Positions 1 to 10,013 of a stretch of DNA of 64,000 nucleotides are shown one piece after another. Positions within the stretch are counted from its first letter, which is position 1. Each line of letters begins with the position of its first letter. A program made the position numbers and the translations under genes. The notes under the pieces are model-generated. The model ran no database searches and was not told the origin of the DNA. It saw only the letters and a list, made by a program, of their open reading frames with translations. Origin of the DNA: Mycoplasmatota bacterium (GTDB taxonomy: Bacteria > Bacillota_I > Bacilli_A > Izemoplasmatales > Hujiaoplasmataceae); contig CP076020.1 of the NCBI GenBank assembly GCA_018622675.1, positions 806,001 through 870,000 on the forward strand. Direction: 5' to 3'.

Positions 1-324
1 TTCGTGGATATTTTTTATTGGGAAGGATGTTTTGTTTTTAGTCTCTTTGGCTTCAAAATCAATATATCTTCCCTTATAAAGACCATTATAATCGGTTGTT
101 GAAGGTAATTTATAGTACGCTTCTACAATTTTTGCAGCTGATCTTTGTTTATAATCCACTTTTACAATTTGAATAGGAATTGGTTTCTTATGAATCACTG
201 CGATATTGTTGTTCAAGTAAAACTCATTGGTTTGATTAATCATATTTTCGAAATTCATACCACGATTAGCCGTCGAAACGATTTTTCTTTCACGATGTTT
301 CTTTTTATTTGGATAGTTTATCAT
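1..324 (-). CDS. recU: Holliday junction resolvase RecU, 3' end cut by window
   Basis: RecU cleaves four-way DNA junctions in Bacillota and Mycoplasmatota and works with RuvAB in recombinational repair. The minus-strand frame reads 108 codons with no stop. It begins MINYPNKKK and contains [12 protein letters not shown], the conserved AVIHKKP segment, [20 protein letters not shown] (the catalytic region with acidic Asp and Glu) and KTSFP, all hallmarks of the family. The C-terminal part lies beyond base 1. The start at 324 is chosen because an AGGTG ribosome site (335-331) is six bases upstream; the ATG at 330 would abut it. The gene diverges from the RNase J gene. ruvA is elsewhere in the window (11041-11592). 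Confidence 0.95.
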   Translation of the reverse strand, partial: MINYPNKKKHRERKIVSTANRGMNFENMINQTNEFYLNNNIAVIHKKPIPIQIVKVDYKQRSAAKIVEAYYKLPSTTDYNGLYKGRYIDFEAKETKNKTSFPIKNIHE

Positions 325-462
325 TATCATCACCTAATTTATTTTATCATAGACATTGACGAATGATAAGTATTACTTTAGCATTGTTAAACATAACCTT
401 TTAAAAATAATGAAATATGTTGTATAATAGGTATGATATTTTTTTAAGAAAGAGCGGTAAAT

Positions 463-2157
463 ATGAGTAAAATAAGATTTTTTGCCTTAGGTGGCTTAGG
501 TGATACTGGAAAAAACCTATATGTATTAGAAATAAACAGTAAATTAATCATTTTAGATAGTGGATTACAACATCCTACAGGGGATTTATTAGGTGTTGAT
601 GCACTTGTGCCTGATATATCATATCTAGAATCAAGAAAGAACGATATCGTGGGTATCTTTTTATCACATGCACATGATAGAAACATTGGTGCTTTACCTT
701 TATTGTTACAAACATTTAAAAAACCAGTTTATGCAACTGATTATACAATAGAAATGGCCAAGGATTTATTAAAAGAGTATGATATGGATCCTGAAAAATA
801 TGTTTTTAAAACCATGCAATATAAAAATCCAATCAAGTTTAAGGATTTTAAGGTTGAATTTGTACAAACAACACATTCTGTTCCTTTAAGTGCAGCCATC
901 GTTATTTACACAAAAGATGGCGCTGTTGTTTATGCTACAGACTATACTTTTGACCAAAATGTGAACGAGTATTTTAAAACTGATTTTCAAAAACTCGCTA
1001 GAATTGCTGATAATGGTGTACTTGCCTTTTTAGGTGAATCTGGTGGTGCTTTAAATTTCGGTCACTCAAGTACTGATGGAAATTTAAAGAGAACCATAAG
1101 AAAAACATTTAAAAGAGCCAAACATAGAATTATTGTTAACATGTATTCAACTGAATTAACAACCATTCAAATGGTTGTTAATGAGGCCATTAAGTTCAAT
1201 AAAAAATTAGCGATCATTGGTCGAAAAGCACAAAGATTGGTTTTTATTGGCGAACAAATGGGTTATATTAAAATACCAAATGAAAGTCTAGTCAATTTAA
1301 AATTTATTGATAATAACAATAAAAATGAGTTTGATGATGTTGTCTTTTTAGTGACAGGTGAAAGACATGAACCATTCTTTATGTTACAAAGAATGGCCAA
1401 AGCTTATGATAGATTGGTTCATTTAATTGAATCCGATACTATCCTTGCCATGGCACCACCTGTTATTGGTACTGAAAAGATAGCTGCTAAGACATTTAAT
1501 ATCCTTTCTGAAATAGGCTGTGATGTTGTTAAGGTTGATAAAGATTATTTATCACAGTTCCATGCAGCAAGTGAAGACATTAAACTCATGTATTCTTTGT
1601 TAAAGCCTAAATATATCATTCCAATCAATGGTGACTACCGAATGTTACAAGCACAAGCATCAATTGCTAAAGAGTATGGCTATAAAGAAGAAAACATTTT
1701 AGTTTTAGACAATGGTGAAGTCATCGCCTTTAATCAAGGTAATATTGAAAAGCATCATGATATGGTTGAAAACGGCACTGTGATGATTGATGGTAACTTT
1801 GAAACTGATTTAAACTCTATCGTTTTAAAAGAAAGAGAACTGTTATCACAAGATGGCTTTTTAATTGTTACAGCCAATGTTGATGCCAAAGAGAAAATCA
1901 TGTTAAATAAACCTGAAGTTGTTTCTAGAGGCTATTTATTCATGAAGGATAATGAAGAAATAATCAAACAAATTGAAATCATTTATGAATTAGAAACAAA
2001 AAAGCAGTTTTCTAAAAAGAAAATAGATTGGAAAAACTATAAAGATAACTTAAGACATCAGATAACACGCTACTTACTTCAAACGACAAAAAGGAAACCA
2101 ATCATCATTCCTGTGATTATTGACACATCCAAAGACCATAAATATAAAATTATATAA
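463..2157 (+). CDS. rnjB: RNase J family protein with degenerate metal site (J2-like)
   Basis: RNase J enzymes are cytoplasmic 5'-exo/endoribonucleases of the beta-CASP metallo-beta-lactamase fold that mature and decay mRNA. This 564-residue protein has full family length and shows the GGLGDTGKN start, the LDSGL strand, the FLGESGGALNFGHSSTD beta-CASP segment and LLKPKYIIPINGDYRML near residue 390. The metal-binding motif, normally HxHxDH, reads HAHDRN at residues 69-74, so the aspartate and third histidine are gone. The usual SGH stretch before KLM is also altered (HAASED). This resembles B. subtilis RNase J2, which is weak or inactive and acts as a partner of J1. A second, active RNase J is expected elsewhere (inference). 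A TATAAT box lies at 423-428; the ribosome site is weak. Confidence 0.88.
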   Translation: MSKIRFFALGGLGDTGKNLYVLEINSKLIILDSGLQHPTGDLLGVDALVPDISYLESRKNDIVGIFLSHAHDRNIGALPLLLQTFKKPVYATDYTIEMAKDLLKEYDMDPEKYVFKTMQYKNPIKFKDFKVEFVQTTHSVPLSAAIVIYTKDGAVVYATDYTFDQNVNEYFKTDFQKLARIADNGVLAFLGESGGALNFGHSSTDGNLKRTIRKTFKRAKHRIIVNMYSTELTTIQMVVNEAIKFNKKLAIIGRKAQRLVFIGEQMGYIKIPNESLVNLKFIDNNNKNEFDDVVFLVTGERHEPFFMLQRMAKAYDRLVHLIESDTILAMAPPVIGTEKIAAKTFNILSEIGCDVVKVDKDYLSQFHAASEDIKLMYSLLKPKYIIPINGDYRMLQAQASIAKEYGYKEENILVLDNGEVIAFNQGNIEKHHDMVENGTVMIDGNFETDLNSIVLKERELLSQDGFLIVTANVDAKEKIMLNKPEVVSRGYLFMKDNEEIIKQIEIIYELETKKQFSKKKIDWKNYKDNLRHQITRYLLQTTKRKPIIIPVIIDTSKDHKYKII

Positions 2158-2161
2158 TATT

Positions 2162-2189
2162 AAAAGATGACTTTGGTCATCTTTTTTTC
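2162..2189 (+). terminator. Rho-independent terminator after RNase J gene
   Basis: A perfect 10-bp stem (2162-2171 with 2176-2185) has a TTTG loop and a T run. It lies directly after the RNase J stop codon and separates it from the next gene. Confidence 0.88.
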
Positions 2190-2246
2190 TTTGTAAAAGA
2201 TTTTTTCTTAGAAAAATAATGATATAATAAGAAATGAGGTGAGATT

Positions 2247-4229
2247 ATGTATCAACAAATTACGGATAATATATATTTGATTTCTAAGGAAAAAACAGAT
2301 AAAGTCATTCACTGTAACGCATACTTAATTGTAGACAAAAATGAAGCAGTGCTCATTGAACCAGGTAACGTTTTAGATTTTGATGATGTTTATAAAGAAA
2401 TAAAGGCAATTATTGACCCATTTCTCATTAAATATATTATTATTAGTCATCCCGATCCTGATTTAACAGCTTCTTTACCAATGTTTGAAAAAGTACTAGG
2501 GGATTTTAAGATTGTGACTGAATGGAGAACAGAAGAGATTATTTCATTCTATCAATTAAAATCAACATACTATTTAATTAAAGAAAATGATTATCGGCTT
2601 AAACTGAAATCAGGCAGAACATTCAGGTTTATTCCGACACCTTTCGCCCATTATTCTGGATCATTTATCACATATGACTTATCAACTGAAGTCCTCTTTT
2701 CTGGTGATTTATTTGGTGGTTTCACTAAGGAATGGAAACTATACGCCGATGAATCTTATGTGGAATCAATGGCTATTTTCCATGAAAATTATATGCCAAG
2801 CAGTGATTATATTCGCCCTATAATGAAGGACTTATTAGATTATAAGTTAAAATATATTCTACCTCAACATGGTTCTGTCATTCGTAAAGATTATGTATCT
2901 AAAAGTATCATGTTCTTATATCATTTAGACTTTTATAATACGCCTAAAAAATATATCACACAAAATCAAAGTAACATTGAGATTGATTTTTTATCAAGAC
3001 TTGTACAAGTTGTTATTCGTTTAGAACAAGTTTTTACTAAGTCAGAAATCAAAGAAACATTTAATAACTCGCCCATTACGATAAATTTTGAACCTGTAAA
3101 CATATCAACTGCCATTAATGGTTATAAGCTTTGGCATATGTTTTTTGATATTATCTATGCAAAAAGAGGTGATCGTTGGTTAAATGCAGTAGAAACATTG
3201 GTTGATCGCATTTGTCAAACCTATAAAGTTAATAAACCTAATATTTATAGTCTAAGACTTAGAAAATTAGAAGAACAAAACAAAGAAATGTCAACGAAAT
3301 ACTCTGCTTTAGAGGATTCATTAACAAAGACTGTGCAAGAAATAGGTAAAACCAAGGATTTATTGACTAGATGCCCTATCACTGGCCTTTATAATAAAGA
3401 TATGGCCATTCAATATATTGAAGATCATTTTGATGATTTGCTTGATGATGGCTATTTAATCAATATTGATATTGATCAAATACAAAAGATTAATCAAGAT
3501 TATTCAAATAAAATTGGCGATGATATGATTAACGTATTAAAATATGTCATCAATAACAATATAGAAAATGATGAATTGTTGTTTAAAGGAAAAGGATCAA
3601 GTTTAATACTATTAAAACAATCAACTTCTCACGCTTCAATCACTAAAAGAGCAGAAGAAATAAGGAATTTAGTCAGTAAAAGTGATCAATTTATTGAAAA
3701 AGTGTCAGTAAGCATGGGCATTATTAACCTAAAAGCAGAAGACATGATTTCATCTGGTCAACAAATCAATGACTGGGTACACTTATTAGAATCAAGACTC
3801 GATTTTGCCAAGTCTCAAGGTAATGGTCAAATAATTTTTGAAGATCAGAAAGAACTTATTTATTATAGAAATACAATATTATTGGTTGATGAAGAACAAA
3901 TTAATATTAATTTAATCACTAAGTATTTCCAGGAACAAAGTTTTAAGGTGATTCACGCAATTAATCCAATGACTGCTTTAGACATTCTTAAGAAATACAA
4001 AGTCGATTTAATTATTTCTGAAATTAATTTATCAAAGCTTGATGGTTTCTCATTAAAGAAATCACTCAATGAAAAGCCACATTTTTCTAAAATACCATTT
4101 ATTTTTATATCTCATATTAAAAATGAAACCCTAATTGATCGTGCCAATCGGTTAAATGTTGATTATTTTCTGAAAAAACCTTTTTATATGAATGAATTAA
4201 TTGGTTTAGTGAAGCGAGCAACAAAATGA
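2247..4229 (+). CDS. ODP-type MBL diiron sensor fused to degenerate GGDEF and receiver domains
   Basis: The first ~250 of 660 residues are a metallo-beta-lactamase domain like the diiron domain of flavodiiron proteins and bacterial ODP oxygen sensors. Ligand candidates are H68, D70 and D72 (SHPDPDL, with Leu where the sixth-position His usually is), H135, D154 and H208. A helical stretch and coiled coil (about 335-375) follow. Then comes a GGDEF-like domain (380-540) keeping DID and NKIGDD, but with KGKGSS (448-452) instead of GGDEF, so cyclase activity is unlikely. A receiver-like domain (543-660) has Glu at 592 in the phospho-acceptor position and keeps the KKPF lysine. The ribosome site GAGGTGAG precedes the ATG. 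The stop overlaps the start of the polysaccharide synthase gene by 4 bp, so the two are almost certainly translated together. Oxygen/redox control of polysaccharide synthesis is my inference. Confidence 0.72.
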   Translation: MYQQITDNIYLISKEKTDKVIHCNAYLIVDKNEAVLIEPGNVLDFDDVYKEIKAIIDPFLIKYIIISHPDPDLTASLPMFEKVLGDFKIVTEWRTEEIISFYQLKSTYYLIKENDYRLKLKSGRTFRFIPTPFAHYSGSFITYDLSTEVLFSGDLFGGFTKEWKLYADESYVESMAIFHENYMPSSDYIRPIMKDLLDYKLKYILPQHGSVIRKDYVSKSIMFLYHLDFYNTPKKYITQNQSNIEIDFLSRLVQVVIRLEQVFTKSEIKETFNNSPITINFEPVNISTAINGYKLWHMFFDIIYAKRGDRWLNAVETLVDRICQTYKVNKPNIYSLRLRKLEEQNKEMSTKYSALEDSLTKTVQEIGKTKDLLTRCPITGLYNKDMAIQYIEDHFDDLLDDGYLINIDIDQIQKINQDYSNKIGDDMINVLKYVINNNIENDELLFKGKGSSLILLKQSTSHASITKRAEEIRNLVSKSDQFIEKVSVSMGIINLKAEDMISSGQQINDWVHLLESRLDFAKSQGNGQIIFEDQKELIYYRNTILLVDEEQININLITKYFQEQSFKVIHAINPMTALDILKKYKVDLIISEINLSKLDGFSLKKSLNEKPHFSKIPFIFISHIKNETLIDRANRLNVDYFLKKPFYMNELIGLVKRATK

Positions 4230-7063
4230 TAGAACTCATTATAAGTTTATATGTTATCAGTGCTATATTAATTGTTTTATTAATATTTGCTATATTCTTA
4301 CAAAAGATATATTTATTAAGAATAGAAAGAACAGAACCAATCATTCGTAACCATGTATTTGATAAGTTAAATCATTTACCAACAAAACCGATAAACTTCT
4401 CAGAAAAACGCTTATTTAGAAGTCTACAGTTAATTGAAGACCAAATTCAGTTGTCTGGTAAAGACAGAGATATGCTTTTAGAAGAAGTATTTACTGATAA
4501 ATATATTAAAAAAATTAAAAAAGGCACTAAAAGTCTTTTTTCTTTCAAAAGACTCATCAGTGCATATCAATTAAGTTATTGTATTGATTCTGCTGATGAA
4601 CTGAAACATTTAATACAAATTGAGAAGAATGATGTTGTATTATACTATTTGTTTTATTTTTCAATAAAACATATGAATCAAGGAATTTACGACGAAGTCA
4701 TTAAGAAATTAAATTTTATAAGTGACCCTATATTAAATCGTTTTTCAGTATTATTTGTGAATCATTATGATATTTTTAAGAAGTATTTAAGTCAAAACAT
4801 AAAAGATTTAAATTATCCATTATTGTATATTCATTTAAAGGTATCAATTAATCACGCTAGTTGTCAGTTACCAACTCACACAAGAGATTATATTCAATCA
4901 TTAGTCGGTAAAAATAATATATCTGATAAAGAGAATAAAATACGTGATTTAGGTCTTAAGCTAATGGTTAAAAGAAAAGATTCCTTTCTTTTAAGAAGAG
5001 AAGTTATATCTCATAACCAATTATCAGTTAAAAAATATGCCTATCAGTTATTAGCAAGTCTAAAAACACTAAGAAGTATTGACCAATTATTTGATGCTTT
5101 GAATGATGATGTAGAAAACAATCAATTGATTGTTCAATCTATTCTCGAAGTCTTAAATGAAAGTTCAATGTTCAATAAGTTGTTTTATTATTATAAACGG
5201 TTTACCGCAGGCATTAAGCGAAGAACTTTAGCAAAACTTGTATCTGATAAAATTAATTATTTGATTTTGAGATTAAATACAAAAGATGATGAAATAGCCA
5301 AAGAGAACATCAAGTTAATTATTGAATATAAATACTTTGCCGGTATTATTGCTTTTATCAATAACAATAATAATATAGACTTAGAAAGAACACTTTTTAA
5401 ACTTTTAAAACCAGTCTTGTCAAAGGATGAAAGTGTACAGGATGAATTTCGTATATATGTTAAAGCTAATATTTTAGCCAACTACGGTTATGACCCTTTG
5501 ATTATCAAGCCAACACCAAAAGAAAAACAACCCCGTGAACTATCCAAGGTCATTTGGTTATCGATTATGTTTATCATAGCCATTGCCCTTTATCCAATAC
5601 TCTCGATTATTACACAATGGCCTAATATAGAAAATATAACATTGTTAGAGTTTTTAAAAAATATGGTTTTAGACACCAATCGAAATTTAATTTATTATTT
5701 TATTCTTGCAAATTTAATCTATTTAATGCTATTGATTATTTCCTTAAGAGGTTCTTATAAGCAAAAATATTTATGGCGGATTAAATCACAAAGCATGCTT
5801 TATGAAACCGACTTATTGCCAGCTATATCAATTATAGCACCAGCTTATAACGAACAAGTTAATATTATTACCAGTGTTAAATCACTGCTTAATTTAAAGT
5901 ATCCTGAATATGAAGTTGTTGTGGTTAATGATGGTTCTAAAGACGATACATTAAGGGTTTTAATTGATTATTTTAAATTAAAGAGACATAACTACAACAT
6001 ATTGCCTCATCTTAAAACAAAAGAAGTCAGAGGGGTGTATATTAATCCTGAATATCCTAATTTAGTGGTCGTGAATAAGGCTAACGGTGGTAAAGCCGAT
6101 GCATTGAACGTTGGAATTAACGTTGCTAAACACCCATATATCTGTGGCATTGATGCTGATAGTGTATTAGAACAAGATGCCTTATTAAGACTGATGTCTA
6201 CGAGTTTAGATCATAAAGACCAACCTGTTGCTTTAGGAGGAAACATTGTACCAGCCAATGGATGTGTTATTGATCATGGTTATGTAGAAGAGAAACACTT
6301 TCCTAAAGAAAATCTGACTAGATTTCAAGCTTTAGAGTATCTTAGAGCATTTACTACAGGAAGAATTGGCTGGAGCGAGATAAAAAGTTTATTGATTATA
6401 TCTGGTGCTTTTGGTTTATTTTATAAAGAAGATATCGTGAATATTGGTGGTTATATTACCAGTTCTGGTGAGTTAAAGAAAGACAGTGTTGGCGAAGATA
6501 TGGAACTAGTGGTTAGGTTGACCATTAACCGTATGAAAAAAGGTAAAAAACAATATATAGGCTATGTTTACCATGCTAACTGTTATACTGAATTACCAAG
6601 TGAGTTATCAACCTTACTAAGCCAAAGAAACCGTTGGCATCGTGGTCTGATCGATATATTGAGTTATCATAGACGTGTTTTTATGAATCCAAGATATAAA
6701 CAAATCGGTTTAATCGCAACACCTTATTTCTATATTTTTGAAGTATTAGGACCCTTCTTTGAATGGATTGGTTATACTATGCTTGTGATTAGTCTCATAT
6801 TTGGATTTGCATCACCAATCATTGTGATAGGTGTCTTTGGATTATCAGTGGTACTTGGCATGATAATTTCATTGTTTTCATTGTTTATCGAAGAATCACA
6901 ATCAACTTTTACGACAAGAAAAGAATCATTCTACTTACTTCTTTTTGCAATTTTAGAAAACTTCGGATATAGGCAAATGCTATCCTTACATCGCATTTAC
7001 TCATTTTTTACTGCCTTATTTGAAAAAGGTAAGTGGGGAGAACAAAAACGTAAAGGCATTTAA
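4226..7063 (+). CDS. HEAT-like/GT2 processive polysaccharide synthase, membrane
   Basis: This 945-residue protein has an N-terminal membrane helix (about 3-30) and a long alpha-helical region resembling HEAT repeats (about 40-420). Two more membrane helices lie near 440-465 and 488-508. A family-2 glycosyltransferase domain follows (about 530-805) with PAYNEQ, NDGSKDD, the DxD motif in GIDADSV (~642), GED (~755, general base position) and QRNRW (~799, the QxxRW acceptor-channel signature). The C terminus is hydrophobic, with membrane helices at about 830-890. The catalytic set is that of processive synthases (cellulose, hyaluronan, poly-GlcNAc). The sugar cannot be read from sequence; UDP-GlcNAc is available from the glm operon in this window. 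No PilZ domain was recognised. The HEAT-like region may bind the sensor encoded upstream (inference). Confidence 0.8.
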   Translation: MIELIISLYVISAILIVLLIFAIFLQKIYLLRIERTEPIIRNHVFDKLNHLPTKPINFSEKRLFRSLQLIEDQIQLSGKDRDMLLEEVFTDKYIKKIKKGTKSLFSFKRLISAYQLSYCIDSADELKHLIQIEKNDVVLYYLFYFSIKHMNQGIYDEVIKKLNFISDPILNRFSVLFVNHYDIFKKYLSQNIKDLNYPLLYIHLKVSINHASCQLPTHTRDYIQSLVGKNNISDKENKIRDLGLKLMVKRKDSFLLRREVISHNQLSVKKYAYQLLASLKTLRSIDQLFDALNDDVENNQLIVQSILEVLNESSMFNKLFYYYKRFTAGIKRRTLAKLVSDKINYLILRLNTKDDEIAKENIKLIIEYKYFAGIIAFINNNNNIDLERTLFKLLKPVLSKDESVQDEFRIYVKANILANYGYDPLIIKPTPKEKQPRELSKVIWLSIMFIIAIALYPILSIITQWPNIENITLLEFLKNMVLDTNRNLIYYFILANLIYLMLLIISLRGSYKQKYLWRIKSQSMLYETDLLPAISIIAPAYNEQVNIITSVKSLLNLKYPEYEVVVVNDGSKDDTLRVLIDYFKLKRHNYNILPHLKTKEVRGVYINPEYPNLVVVNKANGGKADALNVGINVAKHPYICGIDADSVLEQDALLRLMSTSLDHKDQPVALGGNIVPANGCVIDHGYVEEKHFPKENLTRFQALEYLRAFTTGRIGWSEIKSLLIISGAFGLFYKEDIVNIGGYITSSGELKKDSVGEDMELVVRLTINRMKKGKKQYIGYVYHANCYTELPSELSTLLSQRNRWHRGLIDILSYHRRVFMNPRYKQIGLIATPYFYIFEVLGPFFEWIGYTMLVISLIFGFASPIIVIGVFGLSVVLGMIISLFSLFIEESQSTFTTRKESFYLLLFAILENFGYRQMLSLHRIYSFFTALFEKGKWGEQKRKGI

Positions 7064-7092
7064 AAAGATGAAACTATTTCGTTTCATCTTTT
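7063..7092. terminator. Bidirectional terminator between GT2 gene and rarA
   Basis: A 12-bp stem (7063-7074 with 7081-7092) with a 6-base loop has A and T runs on its two sides. It serves both convergent genes and overlaps the last codons of rarA. Confidence 0.85.
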
Positions 7093-8315
7093 TTTTGCTT
7101 AATGATTTTTTCGTTCTTTTTATATTCTTCAGTATATGCACTTTCGATTTTTGTGTGTGTTTGTGGTTGATAATATACTTTACCTTGTAATTCTTTAGGT
7201 AAATAGTCTTGATTAACAATATGATTAGGGTAATCATGGGCATATTTATAATCCTTAGCGTTATCATAGGTAGGATTATTAATTAAATGAGAAGGGACTT
7301 GATAAGTTTTACCCTCTTCAACATCTTTAGCCGCTTTTGTAATGGCTAAATATGCAGCATTTGATTTAGGCGATATACACATATCGATAGTAATAGCACT
7401 TAATGCATTATAAGCTTCAGGTAATCCAATCTCTTCGGCAATAGCACATGCTGCATGAACTTTCACACCCATCATTGGGCTAGCTAAGCCGATATCTTCA
7501 TAAACAATGGCTTTAATACGCCTTACAAGAGACTTTAAATCTCCAGCTGCTAATAACCTTGCTAAGTAATAAAGGGCGGCATTGACATCACTACCTCTTA
7601 CTGACTTATGAAAAGCACTTAAGACATCATAATAATCATCACCGGTTTTAAATGCAGATATCTGGGCTTGTGGCAAATATTTCTTTGCCTGATCAAGATT
7701 TATGTGCTTTTGATCACTGGCGTTAATAATAAGTTCAAGCATATTGATGCCTGATCTCACCTCATTATTTGAAGCAACAGCAATTAAATGATATACTTCA
7801 TCATCAATTATAATACCATCAAATAAGGATGATAAATCGAGTGATTTTAAATAATTTTTAATTTGCTCAGTAGATGGTTTGGTTAATTTATAAATTGATA
7901 CACGGCTTCTAATAGCTGGATTAACAGCAATATAAGGATTTTCTGTTGTCAAACCAACCATAACAATAGTACCTTTTTCTACATATGGCAACAAATAATC
8001 TTGGATATCACGATTCATTCTATGAATTTCATCAATAATTAACAAGGTTTTATCATACATTTTAGCTGCATCAATGATTTCACGTAAAGCTTTCTTATTA
8101 TCTGTTGATGCATTGAAATTAAAGTGATTTAAAGGATAGTAACTAGCAATGATTTTTGCAAGCGTTGTTTTCCCTACCCCAGTTGAACCATATAGAATTA
8201 ATGATGTTAATCGATCCTTTTTTATTAAGTTTTCTAAAACACCAATTAAACGTTCATTTCCGATAACGTCATTAAATGACGTAGGTCTTAATTTATCCGC
8301 TAGTGGTTGATACAT
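7074..8315 (-). CDS. rarA: Replication-associated recombination AAA+ ATPase RarA/MgsA
   Basis: RarA is a clamp-loader-related AAA+ ATPase that acts at stalled replication forks. The 413-residue protein begins with PLADKLRPTSFNDVIGNERL. It has Walker A GSTGVGKTT (about 43-51), Walker B LLIIDEIHR, the sensor segment MVGLTTENPY and the family's C-terminal region (KSVRGSDVNAALYYLARLLA, AYNALSAITIDMCISPKSNAAY). Length is near the usual 420-440. The ribosome site AGGAGG precedes the ATG at 8315. It is convergent with the polysaccharide synthase gene and stands alone; a TATAAT box lies just upstream on the minus strand. Confidence 0.95.
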   Translation of the reverse strand: MYQPLADKLRPTSFNDVIGNERLIGVLENLIKKDRLTSLILYGSTGVGKTTLAKIIASYYPLNHFNFNASTDNKKALREIIDAAKMYDKTLLIIDEIHRMNRDIQDYLLPYVEKGTIVMVGLTTENPYIAVNPAIRSRVSIYKLTKPSTEQIKNYLKSLDLSSLFDGIIIDDEVYHLIAVASNNEVRSGINMLELIINASDQKHINLDQAKKYLPQAQISAFKTGDDYYDVLSAFHKSVRGSDVNAALYYLARLLAAGDLKSLVRRIKAIVYEDIGLASPMMGVKVHAACAIAEEIGLPEAYNALSAITIDMCISPKSNAAYLAITKAAKDVEEGKTYQVPSHLINNPTYDNAKDYKYAHDYPNHIVNQDYLPKELQGKVYYQPQTHTKIESAYTEEYKKNEKIIKQKKDETK

Positions 8316-8700
8316 AATAACCTCCTAATGTCTATATTATTATATCATAACTTGGCAAATAGATGAAAAAATCATATAATAGTAAATATGTAAAATGATT
8401 GATGTTTGAACGACTCTTAATGGGAATGAAAAAAGAAGAAACGATCATAACAAATATGATGCCTTAATATAATGATAAAAATAATCAATTGATTTTAAAA
8501 CATGATAAATTTAGTGAGCATGTTAGTGTTTTAAAGGATGTTTTTACGATAAAATAAGTATATCATTATAATAATGATTTATATGATAGAAAAACTACAT
8601 CAAACGTTAAAAATAGTATCTAGAGCGCCTTTTATAAACATATGGACATATGAACATAAAGAAAGCAACGGATGCCATTAAAATGAATTTAGGAGGCAAT
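8316..8700. other. Gene-poor spacer between rarA and the PHP gene
   Basis: These 385 bases hold the rarA 5' region, a possible decayed reading frame (8402-8557) and the ribosome site AGGAGG at 8691-8696. I see no RNA gene or strong hairpin. An in-frame ATG at 8650 lacks a ribosome site, so I do not extend the downstream gene into this region. Confidence 0.5.
8402..8557 (+). pseudogene. Possible decayed coding fragment
   Basis: A forward frame begins MFERLLMGMKKEET and meets one TAA at 8465-8467. It then continues in the same frame for 29 codons (YNDKNNQLILKHDKFSEHVS...) to TAA at 8555-8557. The composition looks protein-like on both sides of the stop. No ribosome site is seen and I do not recognise the family. 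Chance is a real alternative at this length. Confidence 0.25.
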
Positions 8701-9492
8701 ATGAGAATACAAAAATATAAAGCAAATTACCATACCCACTGTCATCTGTGCAAACACGCGATTGGCACTGTAGAAGATTATGTCATTAAAGCAATAGAGA
8801 ATGGCTTTCAAGCTATAGGAATAAGTGATCATGCACCATTAGATTTCCTTGAAGAACGTTCAGTGCGTATGGCTGTGAAGGATTATCCTAAGTATATACA
8901 AGAATTAAAGCATGCAATTGTCCATTATCTTGAGTATATTCTTATATATCGTTCTTTAGAAATTGAGTACTTTGATTTTTTACATAAGCATTATGATGAT
9001 TTATTATCGCATTTAGATTATCTGATTCTAGGTCAACACTATATTCAAGATGGTGACGAATTAAAGAGTATATATAAAATAAAAACATTGAATGAATTAA
9101 ACATATATAAAAATACAGTTATTAAGGCTATGAACACAGGATATTTTAAAATATTAGCTCATCCTGATATCTTCTTAATCAATCAAGGGAAATTAAACCA
9201 AGACATATTAAATATGTGTGAGGAGATTATTGATGCGGCAATGAAGAATAATGTATTGTTAGAATTGAATGCAAATGGTCTTAGAAAGAAAAAACACAAA
9301 GAAGATGGCAAGTGGTATCCGAAATATCCAAGAAATGAATTTTGGGAAATAGTAAATAAGAAAAAAGCAAAAACAATTATTAGTGCCGATGCTCATGATC
9401 CAAAACATTTAGTTGATGAGGCAATGGATAAAGCATATGAATTAGCAAGGCATCTTTCATTAGAAGTAGAAGAAGAATTGGTTTTAGACTGA
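8701..9492 (+). CDS. PHP-domain phosphoesterase, histidinol-phosphatase-like
   Basis: PHP domains are trinuclear-metal phosphoesterases. The 263-residue protein shows NYHTHCHLCKHA at the N terminus (HxH motif), ISDHAP (~45), an EIEYFD region, LAHPDIF and SADAHDP, the usual set of metal ligands of the HisK/histidinol-phosphatase group. No his genes are nearby, so a role in histidine synthesis is not supported by context; related proteins act on other small phosphate esters. The start at 8701 is chosen because AGGAGG sits four bases upstream; the longer frame from 8650 has no ribosome site. The gene lies between two decayed-looking spacers. Confidence 0.8.
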   Translation: MRIQKYKANYHTHCHLCKHAIGTVEDYVIKAIENGFQAIGISDHAPLDFLEERSVRMAVKDYPKYIQELKHAIVHYLEYILIYRSLEIEYFDFLHKHYDDLLSHLDYLILGQHYIQDGDELKSIYKIKTLNELNIYKNTVIKAMNTGYFKILAHPDIFLINQGKLNQDILNMCEEIIDAAMKNNVLLELNANGLRKKKHKEDGKWYPKYPRNEFWEIVNKKKAKTIISADAHDPKHLVDEAMDKAYELARHLSLEVEEELVLD

Positions 9493-9978
<486 letters not shown>

Positions 9979-9987
9979 TGTTATAAT
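9979..9987 (+). promoter_or_regulatory. Extended -10 promoter of asparaginase gene
   Basis: TGTTATAAT is a perfect extended -10 box (TGnTATAAT). It lies 27 bases upstream of the chosen ATG. No good -35 box is at the right distance, as expected for extended -10 promoters. Confidence 0.65.
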
Positions 9988-10013
9988 ACTCTTATATAGA
10001 AAGGTGGATGCTA

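Noticed and set aside
145-366. Forward frame of 73 residues at the window start
   Set aside because: The opposite strand clearly encodes RecU; the forward frame has no ribosome site.
8650-8700. Upstream extension of the PHP gene to ATG 8650
   Set aside because: AGGAGG directly before 8701 fits that ATG; 8650 has no ribosome site and the added residues do not match the family.
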